Below are positions 14,632 through 23,148 of a DNA stretch of 64,000 bases, one piece after another. The stretch is from positions 1 through 64,000 of the forward strand of contig CAKSLQ010000008.1 of assembly GCA_934467415.1 (NCBI GenBank), in the 5' to 3' direction. The number at the start of each line of letters is the position of its first letter. Within the stretch, counting starts at the first letter, position 1. This stretch comes from an uncultured Eubacteriales bacterium (GTDB lineage Bacteria > Bacillota > Clostridia > Oscillospirales > CAG-272). A model generated the notes under the pieces. It did not search any database. It was given only the letters and a program-made list of their open reading frames with translations, and was not told the origin of the DNA. Position numbers and translations under genes: made by a program.

Positions 14632-16635
14632 ATGCAAAATAAAAACAAAAACACGCGCCGCGGCCTGCCGATCGCCATCCTGATCTTCGGCACGCTTGCG
14701 CTGCTGCTGTTCTTTGTCCTCATGAAGACGGATAAGCTGCCGGGCGCCGTGAGTCTCGCGCTCTCGCTCCTCGTCTTTCTCGCGGCGAGCGGCGCATATG
14801 CCTATCTCTCCCGCGATGCGGGGCGCGACGCCGAAGCCAAATTCGGCCGTTCGCTCGGGCAGATTATGCTGGAGATCGTCATCAAGATGCACCTGCCGAT
14901 GGTCATCTGCGACACGGCGGGCAAAATCATCTGGCGCAACCGCGCCTTCGGCGAGGCCACCGAGACCATCGGCTCGGTCATGGGCGTCGGACTGGACACC
15001 ATCTCCACGCTGTCGCTGGACGCCCTCTCCGAGGATGCGCAGAATGACGCCGAGCTGTGCGACCGTCTCTACCGCGTGGACGCCTTCTCCTTCAAAACCG
15101 ACGAGAAAAACTACTGGTTCCTCGTCTGGAACGACCGCACCGAATACGAGCGGCTGACCGAGATGGTGGAAAACGAGCGCAGCGTCATCGCCTACATCCT
15201 CATTGACAATCTCGACGAGCTCTCCCGCCATGTGCAGGACTTCGGCAGCGAGGTCAACGACATCGCCGGGATCCTGCGCGACTTTGCCGCAGAGCTGGAC
15301 GGCGTCCTGCGCGAGTACGACCGCAACAAATACCTGCTCATCACCAACCGCGCGGGGCTGAACCGCTGCATCGCGGGCAGCTTCGCCATTCTCGACCGCG
15401 TGCGCGAGGTGCGCATCGGCGACATGGGACTGCCGATCACCATCTCCATGGGCATCTCGGACGTGGGCGCAACGCTCCGCGACCGAGAAGCGGGCGCGCG
15501 TGAAGCGCTCGGCATGGCGCTGGCGCGCGGCGGCGACCAGGTCGTCTATAAGAACGACGACGGTCTACGTTTTTACGGCGGTACGACCCGCCCCGTGCAG
15601 AAGCGCTCGAGCGTAGCCGCCAAGGTGCGCTCCTGTGAGCTGGTCGCGCACATTTCGCGCGCGTCGAGCGTCCTCATCATGGGGCACAGCGGCGCAGATC
15701 AGGACTGCTTCGGCGCGGCGGTCGGCATCGCCCGCCTCGCGATGTTCTGCTTTGTCAAGCCCTACATCGTCGTGGATCGAAATGACCCGAACACGCAGAG
15801 CTTCCTCGCCAAATTCAAGAACATTCCCGAATACGGCGACACCTTTGTCTCGGCGGACGACGCGCAGGAGCTGATCGCCAGCGACACGCTGCTGGTCATC
15901 GTGGACGTCAACAACGTCGATCACATGCTTGCCCCCGGCATTGCCCTGAGCGTGAACGACGCCATCATCATCGACCACCACCGCAAGACGGCGCCGAAGA
16001 CGCAGCGCGAATGGATCGCCGAATACATCGAGCCGTCCGCCTCCAGCGCCTCCGAGCTGGTCGCCGAGATGCTCGAGCAGTCCATCAGCGAGGGGCTTCT
16101 GCTCCGCGAGGAGGCGGACGCCCTGCTCGGCGGCATTCTGCTGGACACCAAGCAGTTCACCCGCTCCACGGGTACGCGCACGCTGAACGCGGCCATTTAC
16201 CTGCGCAGCGCGGGCGCGAGCGTGTATGAATCCGCCTGCGAGCTGAAGAGCGACTTCGGCGAGTTCCGCAAGCAGTCGAAGATTCTCTCCGACCTCGTCA
16301 TCTACCGCGGGCGCTTCGCCATCGCCAAGGACGAGGACGACGGTGCGCCGACCGACCGCATCGCGGCGGCCAAGGCGGCGGAAAACCTGCTCTCCATCAA
16401 GGGCGTGGACGCCGCGTTCGCGCTCATCCGCATCGGCGGCGAAACGCATATTTCCGCACGCTCCAATGCGTCGGTCAGCGTGCAGCTCATTCTCGAAAAG
16501 ATGGGCGGCGGCGGCCACCTCGACAGCGCGGGCGCGCGCTCGGCCGACCCGATGCTCACCGTGCTGGAGCAGCTGAAGGCGGCGATCGACGCCTATCTGG
16601 AAGAAAACAATTCGCAGACCGGCACGGAAATCTGA
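14632..16635 (+). CDS. gdpP: Cyclic-di-AMP phosphodiesterase GdpP (DHH/DHHA1)
   Basis: The 667-residue membrane protein has the GdpP layout: two transmembrane helices (about 12-31 and 39-58), a PAS-like domain (80-150), a degenerate GGDEF domain (about 170-305) and a DHH/DHHA1 phosphodiesterase. Metal-ligand motifs are MGHSGADQD, VIVDVNN, IIIDHHRK and GILLDTKQF; the DHHA1 end has GGGGHLDSAG. The usual GHxxPDxD becomes GHSGADQD, keeping the two Asp residues. GdpP hydrolyses c-di-AMP and so affects turgor, wall stress and beta-lactam tolerance. The order gdpP-rplI-dnaB is the conserved Firmicutes arrangement. AAGGAG precedes the ATG. Confidence 0.95.
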   Translation: MQNKNKNTRRGLPIAILIFGTLALLLFFVLMKTDKLPGAVSLALSLLVFLAASGAYAYLSRDAGRDAEAKFGRSLGQIMLEIVIKMHLPMVICDTAGKIIWRNRAFGEATETIGSVMGVGLDTISTLSLDALSEDAQNDAELCDRLYRVDAFSFKTDEKNYWFLVWNDRTEYERLTEMVENERSVIAYILIDNLDELSRHVQDFGSEVNDIAGILRDFAAELDGVLREYDRNKYLLITNRAGLNRCIAGSFAILDRVREVRIGDMGLPITISMGISDVGATLRDREAGAREALGMALARGGDQVVYKNDDGLRFYGGTTRPVQKRSSVAAKVRSCELVAHISRASSVLIMGHSGADQDCFGAAVGIARLAMFCFVKPYIVVDRNDPNTQSFLAKFKNIPEYGDTFVSADDAQELIASDTLLVIVDVNNVDHMLAPGIALSVNDAIIIDHHRKTAPKTQREWIAEYIEPSASSASELVAEMLEQSISEGLLLREEADALLGGILLDTKQFTRSTGTRTLNAAIYLRSAGASVYESACELKSDFGEFRKQSKILSDLVIYRGRFAIAKDEDDGAPTDRIAAAKAAENLLSIKGVDAAFALIRIGGETHISARSNASVSVQLILEKMGGGGHLDSAGARSADPMLTVLEQLKAAIDAYLEENNSQTGTEI

Positions 16636-16676
16636 AAAAATTACCCCGGCATTCCCGGAAGAAAGGATATACTACA

Positions 16677-17126
16677 ATGAAAGTAATTCTCTTGAAAGAT
16701 GTAAAAGGCAGCGGCAAGGCGGGCGCGGTCGTCGAGGCTTCCGACGGCTTCGCGCGCAACTTCCTGATCCCGAAGGGACTGGCGAAGTCGGCGGACGCCT
16801 CCGCACTCAATGATCTGAAGAACAAGGAAGCAGCCCGCCTGCACAAGATTGAAGTGGACAAGGCGGAGGCGCGCGAGATGGCCGAAAAGCTCACGGGCAT
16901 CCTCGTGAAGCTTGAGGCGGCCAGCGGCGCGGACGGACGGCTTTACGGCAGCATCACCTCGCAGCACGTTGCCGATGCGCTGAAGGCGCAGAGCGGCGTG
17001 GACATCGACAAGCGCAAGATCGTCCTGCCCGACCCGATCAAGGCCTACGGCAAGTTTGAGATCCCGGTCAAGCTCTACGCGAGCGAGATCATGGGCAAGA
17101 TCAACCTGATCGTCACCGACAAATAA
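16677..17126 (+). CDS. rplI: Ribosomal protein bL9
   Basis: The 149-residue protein has the N-terminal rRNA-binding domain of L9 (MKVILLKDVKGSGKAG, FARNFLIPKGLA), the long central helix (about 42-75) and the C-terminal domain (GRLYGSITSQHV, PIKAYGKFEIPVKL). It sits at the base of the L1 stalk of the large subunit. It starts 41 bases after gdpP and is followed 21 bases later by dnaB, so the three are probably one transcript. Confidence 0.98.
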   Translation: MKVILLKDVKGSGKAGAVVEASDGFARNFLIPKGLAKSADASALNDLKNKEAARLHKIEVDKAEAREMAEKLTGILVKLEAASGADGRLYGSITSQHVADALKAQSGVDIDKRKIVLPDPIKAYGKFEIPVKLYASEIMGKINLIVTDK

Positions 17127-17147
17127 ACGGCGGCCGCCGAAAGGAGA

Positions 17148-18497
17148 ATGGCTTTGAACGGCGATTTTACCCGAAAAATGCCCGTCTCGATCGAGGCGGA
17201 GCAATCGGTTCTCGGCTCGATCCTCATCAACCCCGAGAGCTTTGACAAGATCGCTTCGCTCATCACGGCGGACGACTTCTGCCTCGAGGAACATCAGAAC
17301 ATCTTCGAGACCATGAAGGAGCTCTACAAGCGCAACCGCGAGATCGACCCCGTGACGCTGATCGACGCGCTGGTGCGCGAAGGCGTCTACGACAAGGCGG
17401 GCGGCACCGAATACATCAAGACCATTGCCAAGGTCGTGCCGACGGCGGCAAATGTCGTGGACTACGCCAAGATCGTCAAGGACAAAAGCACGCTGCGCGC
17501 GATGATCTCGGTCTGCGAGAGCATCGCGGAGGAGGCCTACACCGAGGCAGGCGACGTCGAGTACCTCCTCAACGCCGCGGAGCAGCGCATCTTCGAGATC
17601 GCGGAGCGGCGCGAGTCCAAGAACTTTGAAAAAATCAGCGACATCGTGCCGCGCGTCTATGCAAACCTCGAGCTGATCTCCAAGGACAAGAGTGCGCTCA
17701 AAGGTACGCCGACCGGCTTCTCCGGCCTCGACCGGGTGCTTGTCGGCATGGGGGAAAGCGACCTTGTGCTGATCGGCGCGCGCCCCGGCATGGGCAAGAC
17801 CTCGTTTGCGCTGAACATCGGCACCAACGTGGCAAAATCCACGAAGAAGGCCGTCTGCATTTTCTCGCTGGAAATGTCGTCGGACCAGCTGGTCACGCGT
17901 ATACTTTCCAGTGAAGCCATGGTCGAGAGCAACGCTCTGCGCAGCGGCAACCTGTCCGAGGAGGACTGGACCAAGCTGGCGCACGCGGCGGCGGAGATTG
18001 CCGAATGCGACGTGCTGATCGACGACACCACGGGCCAGACCATCACCGCCATGAAGGCGAAGCTGCGCCGCGTGAAAAACCTCGGCCTTGTCATCATCGA
18101 CTACCTGCAGCTGATGCAGAGCGACCGCAGGATCGACAACCGCGTGCAGGAGGTCGCCGACATTTCGCGCAACCTCAAGATCATGGCAAAAGAGCTGAAC
18201 GTGCCGATCATCTGCTGCGCCCAGCTCTCGCGCGGACCCGAATCCCGCACCGACAAGAAGCCGATGCTGTCCGACCTGCGTGACTCGGGCGCGATCGAGC
18301 AGGACGCCGATGTCGTCGTCTTCCTGTACCGCGACGAGTATTACAAGACGGCGGAGGCCGCGGGCGCGGCCGAGCAGAGCGCCAACACCGCCGAGATCAT
18401 CATTGCCAAGAACCGCCACGGCGGCACCGGCACGGTCAGGGTCGGCTGGATCGGGCAGTACACCAAGTTCCGCACCATTGAGGAAGGATTGGAGTAA
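17148..18497 (+). CDS. dnaB: Replicative DNA helicase DnaB
   Basis: The 449-residue hexameric 5'-3' helicase acts at the replication fork. The N-terminal helical domain begins PVSIEAEQSVLGSIL, the linker helix lies near residue 165, and the RecA-type motor has Walker A GARPGMGKTS at about 209-218, Walker B LVIIDYLQLM, and the CAQLSRGPESR and VVFLYRDEYY motifs. There is no intein. GAAAGGAG precedes the ATG. It follows rplI in the conserved gdpP-rplI-dnaB order. Confidence 0.98.
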   Translation: MALNGDFTRKMPVSIEAEQSVLGSILINPESFDKIASLITADDFCLEEHQNIFETMKELYKRNREIDPVTLIDALVREGVYDKAGGTEYIKTIAKVVPTAANVVDYAKIVKDKSTLRAMISVCESIAEEAYTEAGDVEYLLNAAEQRIFEIAERRESKNFEKISDIVPRVYANLELISKDKSALKGTPTGFSGLDRVLVGMGESDLVLIGARPGMGKTSFALNIGTNVAKSTKKAVCIFSLEMSSDQLVTRILSSEAMVESNALRSGNLSEEDWTKLAHAAAEIAECDVLIDDTTGQTITAMKAKLRRVKNLGLVIIDYLQLMQSDRRIDNRVQEVADISRNLKIMAKELNVPIICCAQLSRGPESRTDKKPMLSDLRDSGAIEQDADVVVFLYRDEYYKTAEAAGAAEQSANTAEIIIAKNRHGGTGTVRVGWIGQYTKFRTIEEGLE

Positions 18498-18518
18498 GGG
18501 CGACCGACTCCCGGTTCT

Positions 18519-19886
18519 ATGGATATTTATCGGAAATTTACGGCGGCGCTCGAATCGCTCGGCGTCCGCGGCGGCGTGATTGTCGCCTTTTCGGGCGGGG
18601 CGGACTCGACCTGTCTGCTCTCCCTGTTTCTCGCGGCCGCCTCACGCGGCAGCTTTCCCTACCCGCTCGCCGCGGCGCACCTCAACCACGGTCTGCGCGG
18701 CGAGGAAGCGGCGCGCGACGCGGACTTCTGCAAAGACTTCTGCCGCGCGCACGGCATCCCCTTCTTTTACGAGGCGGCGGACATTGCCGCGCTGGCAAAG
18801 GAGACGCACCGCGGCATTGAAGAAACGGCGCGCAGTGCGCGCTATGCCTTTTTTGACCGACTGCTCGCCGAGCATACGGCATACACCTGCGTGGCCACGG
18901 CGCATAACCGGAACGATCTGTGTGAGACGATGCTGTTTCATCTTGCGCGCGGCACGGGGCTTGACGGGCTCTGCTCGATCCCCGCGCGGCGCGGAAGCAT
19001 CGTCCGCCCGCTGCTCGACGTCAGCCGCGCCGAAATTCTCGCACACCTTGCGGCCGCCGGGCAGACCTTTGTCACCGACAGCACCAATGCGTCTGCGGCC
19101 TACAGCCGCAACCGCATCCGGCGCGAGGTGCTGCCCGCACTGACGGCCGTCGCGCCGCAGGCGGCGGAGAGCATGGCGCGCACCGCAAAGCTGCTGCGCG
19201 CAGACGCGGATTTTCTCGACGCCGAGGCGCGCCGCGTCTATCCCGCCGTCGTCGCAGACGGCGCGCTCGACACCGAAAAAGCACAAAACATTCACAGAGC
19301 GCTGCTTTCACGCGTGCTGCGGATCCTGTATAATGAAAGCTGCGGGACTGTCCCCGGCTGTGCGCACATCGACGCGCTCTGCGATCGGATCCATGCGGGC
19401 GGCAAGGATTTTCGGCTGTCTCTGCCCGGTGTCACCGCAGTCGCCTCACGCGGACTTCTGCGTTTTTCCGCATCCGTCGGCGCGGCAGAGCCCTTTTCCC
19501 TGCCGCTCCCGCCTGACACGCCGACAGCGCTGCCGTGGGGCGAAGAATTGCTGCTCACGCGCGGGGCGCCGCCGCCGGGCTTCCCCGAAAAGCCCGCCGC
19601 CGTCCTTGCCGCCGCGACATTTGACGGCAGGGACATCACCGTGCGCTCGCGGGCGGACGGCGACACCATCGTCTATTTCGGCAAAACGCACAAGGTCAAG
19701 CGCGTCATTGCCGACGCAAAGCTCACCCCCGCGGCAAAAGCGCGTTTGTTTTGCCTCGCGGCGGGCGATACTGTACTGTATATCCGCGCACTCGCCACCG
19801 CCGATGCGGCTTTCCGCCGGCACGGCGACGCGCTGCATCTGTATATCAAATCGGAAGAAAGCAAAGGAGACGCCGACGGCGTTTAG
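18519..19886 (+). CDS. tilS: tRNA(Ile)-lysidine synthase
   Basis: TilS makes lysidine at C34 of the minor tRNA-Ile so that it reads AUA instead of AUG. The N-type ATP-pyrophosphatase domain is clear: the P-loop VAFSGGADST at about residues 22-31, AAHLNHGLRG and the ATAHNRND motif. The extended C-terminal substrate-binding domain ends near residue 455 (IVYFGKTHKVKRVIADAK). The gene starts 21 bases after dnaB and lies 4 bases before hpt, a conserved Firmicutes neighbourhood (tilS-hpt-ftsH). No SD stands out immediately before the ATG, so coupling with dnaB translation is possible. Confidence 0.95.
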   Translation: MDIYRKFTAALESLGVRGGVIVAFSGGADSTCLLSLFLAAASRGSFPYPLAAAHLNHGLRGEEAARDADFCKDFCRAHGIPFFYEAADIAALAKETHRGIEETARSARYAFFDRLLAEHTAYTCVATAHNRNDLCETMLFHLARGTGLDGLCSIPARRGSIVRPLLDVSRAEILAHLAAAGQTFVTDSTNASAAYSRNRIRREVLPALTAVAPQAAESMARTAKLLRADADFLDAEARRVYPAVVADGALDTEKAQNIHRALLSRVLRILYNESCGTVPGCAHIDALCDRIHAGGKDFRLSLPGVTAVASRGLLRFSASVGAAEPFSLPLPPDTPTALPWGEELLLTRGAPPPGFPEKPAAVLAAATFDGRDITVRSRADGDTIVYFGKTHKVKRVIADAKLTPAAKARLFCLAAGDTVLYIRALATADAAFRRHGDALHLYIKSEESKGDADGV

Positions 19887-19890
19887 GAAC

Positions 19891-20439
19891 ATGAACAACG
19901 ACATTCTGAAAATTCTCGTAAATCAAGAAGAAATCGACGCAGTCACCACCCGCCTTGCGAAAGAGATTGACCGCGACTACGCCGGAAGATCCGAGCACCT
20001 CGTGCTGCTCGGCATTCTGAAGGGCTCGCTGCCCTTTATGGCGGAGCTGATGAAAAAGCTGACGGTCAACCCCGAGATCGAGGTCATGAAGGTGTCCTCC
20101 TACGGCGCGGGTACCAAAACGAGCGGCTCCATCCACATCATTCTGGACTGGATGCGCCCCAACATCGAGGAATGCGACATCGTGGTCATCGAGGACATCA
20201 TCGACAGCGGCCGGACCCTCTCCTACCTTTGCGACTATCTGAAGCTCAAGGGTGCGAAGAGCGTGCGCACCTGCACCCTGCTCGACAAGCCCTCCCGCCG
20301 CGAGGTGGACTTCACCCCCGACTACTGCGGCGTGACCGTCCCCGATGAGTTTGTCGTGGGCTTCGGCCTCGACTATGCGGAAAAATACCGCGCACTCCCC
20401 TATATAGGTGTCCTGAAGCCCGAGATCTACGCAAAATAA
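19891..20439 (+). CDS. hpt: Hypoxanthine phosphoribosyltransferase
   Basis: The 182-residue purine salvage enzyme makes IMP or GMP from hypoxanthine or guanine and PRPP. Visible motifs are VLLGILKGSLPFMAEL, KVSSYGAGTKTSG, the PRPP-binding loop VVIEDIIDSGRTL at about 98-110, LLDKPSRREV, and the C-terminal DEFVVGFGLDYAEKYR typical of bacterial Hpt. The start at 19891, 4 bases after the tilS stop, gives full family length. In Bacillus the paired protein TilS-HprT regulates ftsH, and ftsH is the next gene here. Confidence 0.97.
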   Translation: MNNDILKILVNQEEIDAVTTRLAKEIDRDYAGRSEHLVLLGILKGSLPFMAELMKKLTVNPEIEVMKVSSYGAGTKTSGSIHIILDWMRPNIEECDIVVIEDIIDSGRTLSYLCDYLKLKGAKSVRTCTLLDKPSRREVDFTPDYCGVTVPDEFVVGFGLDYAEKYRALPYIGVLKPEIYAK

Positions 20440-20489
20440 TCATCGCGCAAAGCACGCAGGATTTCCACCCAGAAAGGTTTGGTACCCGA

Positions 20490-22520
20490 ATGAAAAACAA
20501 CATGAAAGTCATCCTCATGTACGTCGTCTTTATCCTGGCGATTACATGGCTGGTGTCGAGCTTCTTCCCCACAAAGGAGACCGAGACGCTGACCTACAGC
20601 GACGTTGTGAGTTATTTTGAAAAAGGCGAGGTCAAGTCGTTCAGCGTTGACACCAACAACCGGCTGACGATGAAGCTGCGGCAGGCCGACGGCTCCAAGG
20701 ATAAGACCGTCACCTACACGCTGCGCGATCTCTCGCTTTTCATCCACGATACCGAGGAGACCGTCAAGGCACAGTACGCCGACGGCACGATCGAAAAATA
20801 CGATTATAAGCCCGTGGTGGTCAACTGGTGGGCCTCCTTCCTGCCCTACCTCATCATGATGGTCGTCTTCATCGCGTTCTGGATCTATATGGTCCGGCAG
20901 ATGAACGGCCAGGGCGGCAAGCTGAACAGCTTCGGGCGCGCGCGCGTCAAAGTGGCCAGCGACCAGAAAAAGCGCGTCACCTTTGCCGATGTGGCGGGCG
21001 CGGACGAGGAAAAAGAGGAGCTCGAGGAAGTCGTCGAATTTCTCAAGCACCCGGCGGAGTTTGAAAAACTGGGCGCCAAGATCCCGCACGGCGTGCTCTT
21101 AATGGGCCCTCCCGGCACGGGCAAGACCCTGCTGGCCAAGGCGGTCGCCGGTGAGGCGAACGTCCCGTTCTACTCCATCTCCGGCTCCGACTTTGTGGAG
21201 ATGTACGTCGGCGTCGGCGCATCGCGCGTGCGCGACCTGTTTGAGACGGCGCGCCGCCATCCCGCCAGCATCGTCTTCATCGACGAGATCGACGCGGTCG
21301 GCAGACAGCGCGGCACGGGTCTCGGCGGCGGCCATGACGAGCGCGAACAGACGCTCAACCAGCTGCTGGTCGAGATGGACGGCTTCGGCGCGGGCGGCAG
21401 CAATGTCATTGTCATGGCGGCGACCAACCGCGCGGACATTCTCGACCCTGCCCTGCTCCGCCCCGGCCGCTTTGACCGGCAGATCACGGTCAACTACCCC
21501 GACATCCGCGGCCGCGAGGCTATTCTGCACGTCCATGCCAAGGGTAAGCCGTTTGAGAGCGATGTGGACTTCTCCACGATCGCCAAGACCACGGTCGGCT
21601 TCACCGGCGCGGACCTCGCCAACCTTCTCAACGAGGCGGCGCTGCTTGCCGCCCGCCGCAAAAAGGCGCTCATCGGCATGAACGACATCGAGGACGCGAT
21701 GCTCAAGGTCATCGTCGGCCCGCAGAAGAAGGCCAAGGCCATTTCCGAAAAGGAAAAGAAGCTCACCGCCTACCACGAGGCGGGTCACGCGATTGCAACC
21801 AAGTTCATCGCGCCCGACGAGCATGTCCACCAGATTTCCATCATCCCGAGCGGACGCGCGGGCGGCTTCACGCTCTCGCTGCCGAACGAGGATCGTTCCT
21901 ATCAGTCAAAGGGCGACATGATCGCCGAGATCGTCGTGCTGCTCGGCGGCCGCTGTGCCGAGGCGCTCATCATGGGCGACATTTCGACCGGCGCGTCCAA
22001 CGACATTGAGCGCGCGACGAGCATTGCGCGCAGCATGGTCATGCACTACGGCATGAGCGAAAAACTCGGCACGGTTGCCTACGGGCACGACCAGAGCAGC
22101 GTCTTCCTCGGCAGAGACTTCTCGAGCGCGCCTGCGTATTCCGAGAACACCGCTGCATTGATCGACAGCGAGACCCTGCGCATCGTCAACGAGGCATACG
22201 CCAAGGTCGAGGAGATTCTGAAGGCGCATCTGGATAAACTGCACTTCGTCGCCGGGTTCCTCTTCAAGAACGAGGTCATGGAGGCGGATCAGTTTGAAGC
22301 CGCGATGCAGGACGGCGAGCCCACCTATGAGGAGATCGAGGCGCTCCGCAGCGAGCGCTCGAAGCGCTCCGAGGCGGAGAACGCCGAGGCAAAGCGCCGC
22401 CGCGACGCGGAGGATGCCGAGCGTCGGCAGAAAGCGGCGCGCGGCGCCGCCGCCCGCCTCGACGAGACGGACGCAGAGGGCGGCGCGGACAACGATGCCC
22501 CGCCGACTCCGAAAGACTGA
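20490..22520 (+). CDS. ftsH: ATP-dependent zinc metalloprotease FtsH
   Basis: This is the membrane-bound hexameric AAA+ protease. Transmembrane helices are at about 5-25 and 113-133 with a small extracytoplasmic domain between them. The AAA module has Walker A GPPGTGKT near residue 206, Walker B IVFIDEIDAVG, the second region of homology (ATNRADILDPALLRPGRFD) and the pore motif around FVEMYVG. The protease domain has HEAGH near residue 428 and the third zinc ligand in the DIERAT segment. The last 80 residues are a charged Glu/Arg/Ala tail, longer than usual. It quality-controls membrane proteins and heat-shock or sporulation regulators. Confidence 0.97.
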   Translation: MKNNMKVILMYVVFILAITWLVSSFFPTKETETLTYSDVVSYFEKGEVKSFSVDTNNRLTMKLRQADGSKDKTVTYTLRDLSLFIHDTEETVKAQYADGTIEKYDYKPVVVNWWASFLPYLIMMVVFIAFWIYMVRQMNGQGGKLNSFGRARVKVASDQKKRVTFADVAGADEEKEELEEVVEFLKHPAEFEKLGAKIPHGVLLMGPPGTGKTLLAKAVAGEANVPFYSISGSDFVEMYVGVGASRVRDLFETARRHPASIVFIDEIDAVGRQRGTGLGGGHDEREQTLNQLLVEMDGFGAGGSNVIVMAATNRADILDPALLRPGRFDRQITVNYPDIRGREAILHVHAKGKPFESDVDFSTIAKTTVGFTGADLANLLNEAALLAARRKKALIGMNDIEDAMLKVIVGPQKKAKAISEKEKKLTAYHEAGHAIATKFIAPDEHVHQISIIPSGRAGGFTLSLPNEDRSYQSKGDMIAEIVVLLGGRCAEALIMGDISTGASNDIERATSIARSMVMHYGMSEKLGTVAYGHDQSSVFLGRDFSSAPAYSENTAALIDSETLRIVNEAYAKVEEILKAHLDKLHFVAGFLFKNEVMEADQFEAAMQDGEPTYEEIEALRSERSKRSEAENAEAKRRRDAEDAERRQKAARGAAARLDETDAEGGADNDAPPTPKD

Positions 22521-22528
22521 GCAAAGTA

Positions 22529-22563
22529 AAGAAGAAGCACGCCGCCCGGCGTGCTTCTTCTTT
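22529..22563 (+). terminator. Terminator of the gdpP-ftsH block
   Basis: AAGAAGAAGCACGCC pairs with GGCGTGCTTCTTCTT (15 bp, GCCC loop) right after ftsH. Confidence 0.9.
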
Positions 22564-22607
22564 ATGAGAAACTCGATTATGAAACGGTTTTTGAGATTGC
22601 ATGCAGA

Positions 22608-22801
22608 GGCTCCCCTGTGCAAGGGGTGAGCTGTACGAGACGCAAAGCGTCTCGCGGAGTTTTTTTCGTCGGCTGAACACCGACGATTTCGCAAGCGAAA
22701 CCGAAAAACATCCTCAACCGATAGGTGACTGAGGGGTTGTACCTTTGCTCTGCAACAATCCCTCCGGCGCTTCGCGCCACCTCCCTTTACACAAGGGAGG
22801 C
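22608..22801 (+). repeat. Palindromic intergenic repeat, family 1, copy B (expanded)
   Basis: It has the same ends and centre as copy A. The second hairpin is replaced by an insertion with three extra hairpins: GAGACGC/GCGTCTC, CGTCGG/CCGACG and TTTCG/CGAAA. The same modules occur in copy D in reverse orientation. Confidence 0.85.
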
Positions 22802-22828
22802 GAAGTTAGATTGTGTGCGGGTGCATTT

Positions 22829-22945
22829 TAGGCTTCCCTTGGGGGAAGGCTAAGGGACGCGGGTCGTCGAGGGCGCCGACCCCTACCGATTTGGGAAGAT
22901 TTTTCGCCCCTTTGTAGGGACCGGTGTCCCCGTCGGTCCGCATGA
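22829..22945 (+). repeat. Fragments of family-2 and family-3 repeats
   Basis: GGCTTCCC with GGGGAAGGC (22829-22853) is a short family-2-like hairpin. CGGGTCGTCGAGGGCGCCGA at 22860-22879 is a family-3 core, and TGTAGGGACCGG later mirrors CGGTCC. Apart from these and the terminator, I see nothing between ftsH and the minus-strand operon. Confidence 0.5.
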
Positions 22946-22951
22946 CGCACA

Positions 22952-22986
22952 ACAAAAACAGCGCCGACTGCGGTCGGCGCTGTTTT
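22952..22986 (-). terminator. Terminator of the ispE-oadB direction
   Basis: AACAGCGCCGAC pairs with GTCGGCGCTGTT with A/T runs on both sides, so it can work in both directions; it lies 12 bases beyond the 45-residue gene. Confidence 0.85.
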
Positions 22987-22997
22987 GTCGCTTTTCT

Positions 22998-23135
22998 TTA
23001 TTTATCTTTCTTTGCCGTGATCTTGTTGAGCAGCACGATGGCGAGAATAATCACCAGCGTGACGGCGAAGATGCCGAGCATGCCCTGCCCCATATAGCGG
23101 AGCGATGCAACAAATGCGGGAAAATCAATATGCAT
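22998..23135 (-). CDS. 45-residue single-pass membrane protein, probable small subunit partner of OadB
   Basis: It starts MHIDFPAFVASLRYMGQGML and continues as one hydrophobic helix (residues 19-37, GIFAVTLVIILAIVLL) with a Lys-rich end. GAGGGG lies upstream, and it begins 13 bases after oadB. The G-Q-G-M-x-G-I-F-x-V pattern entering the helix is what is seen at the start of OadG/gamma subunits of Na+-translocating decarboxylases, which anchor the alpha subunit to the beta subunit. OadG is normally 80-120 residues with a cytoplasmic His/Pro-rich tail; that tail is absent here. The assignment rests on context and this motif. Confidence 0.65.
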   Translation of the reverse strand: MHIDFPAFVASLRYMGQGMLGIFAVTLVIILAIVLLNKITAKKDK

Positions 23136-23148
23136 GTCTGTCCCCTCC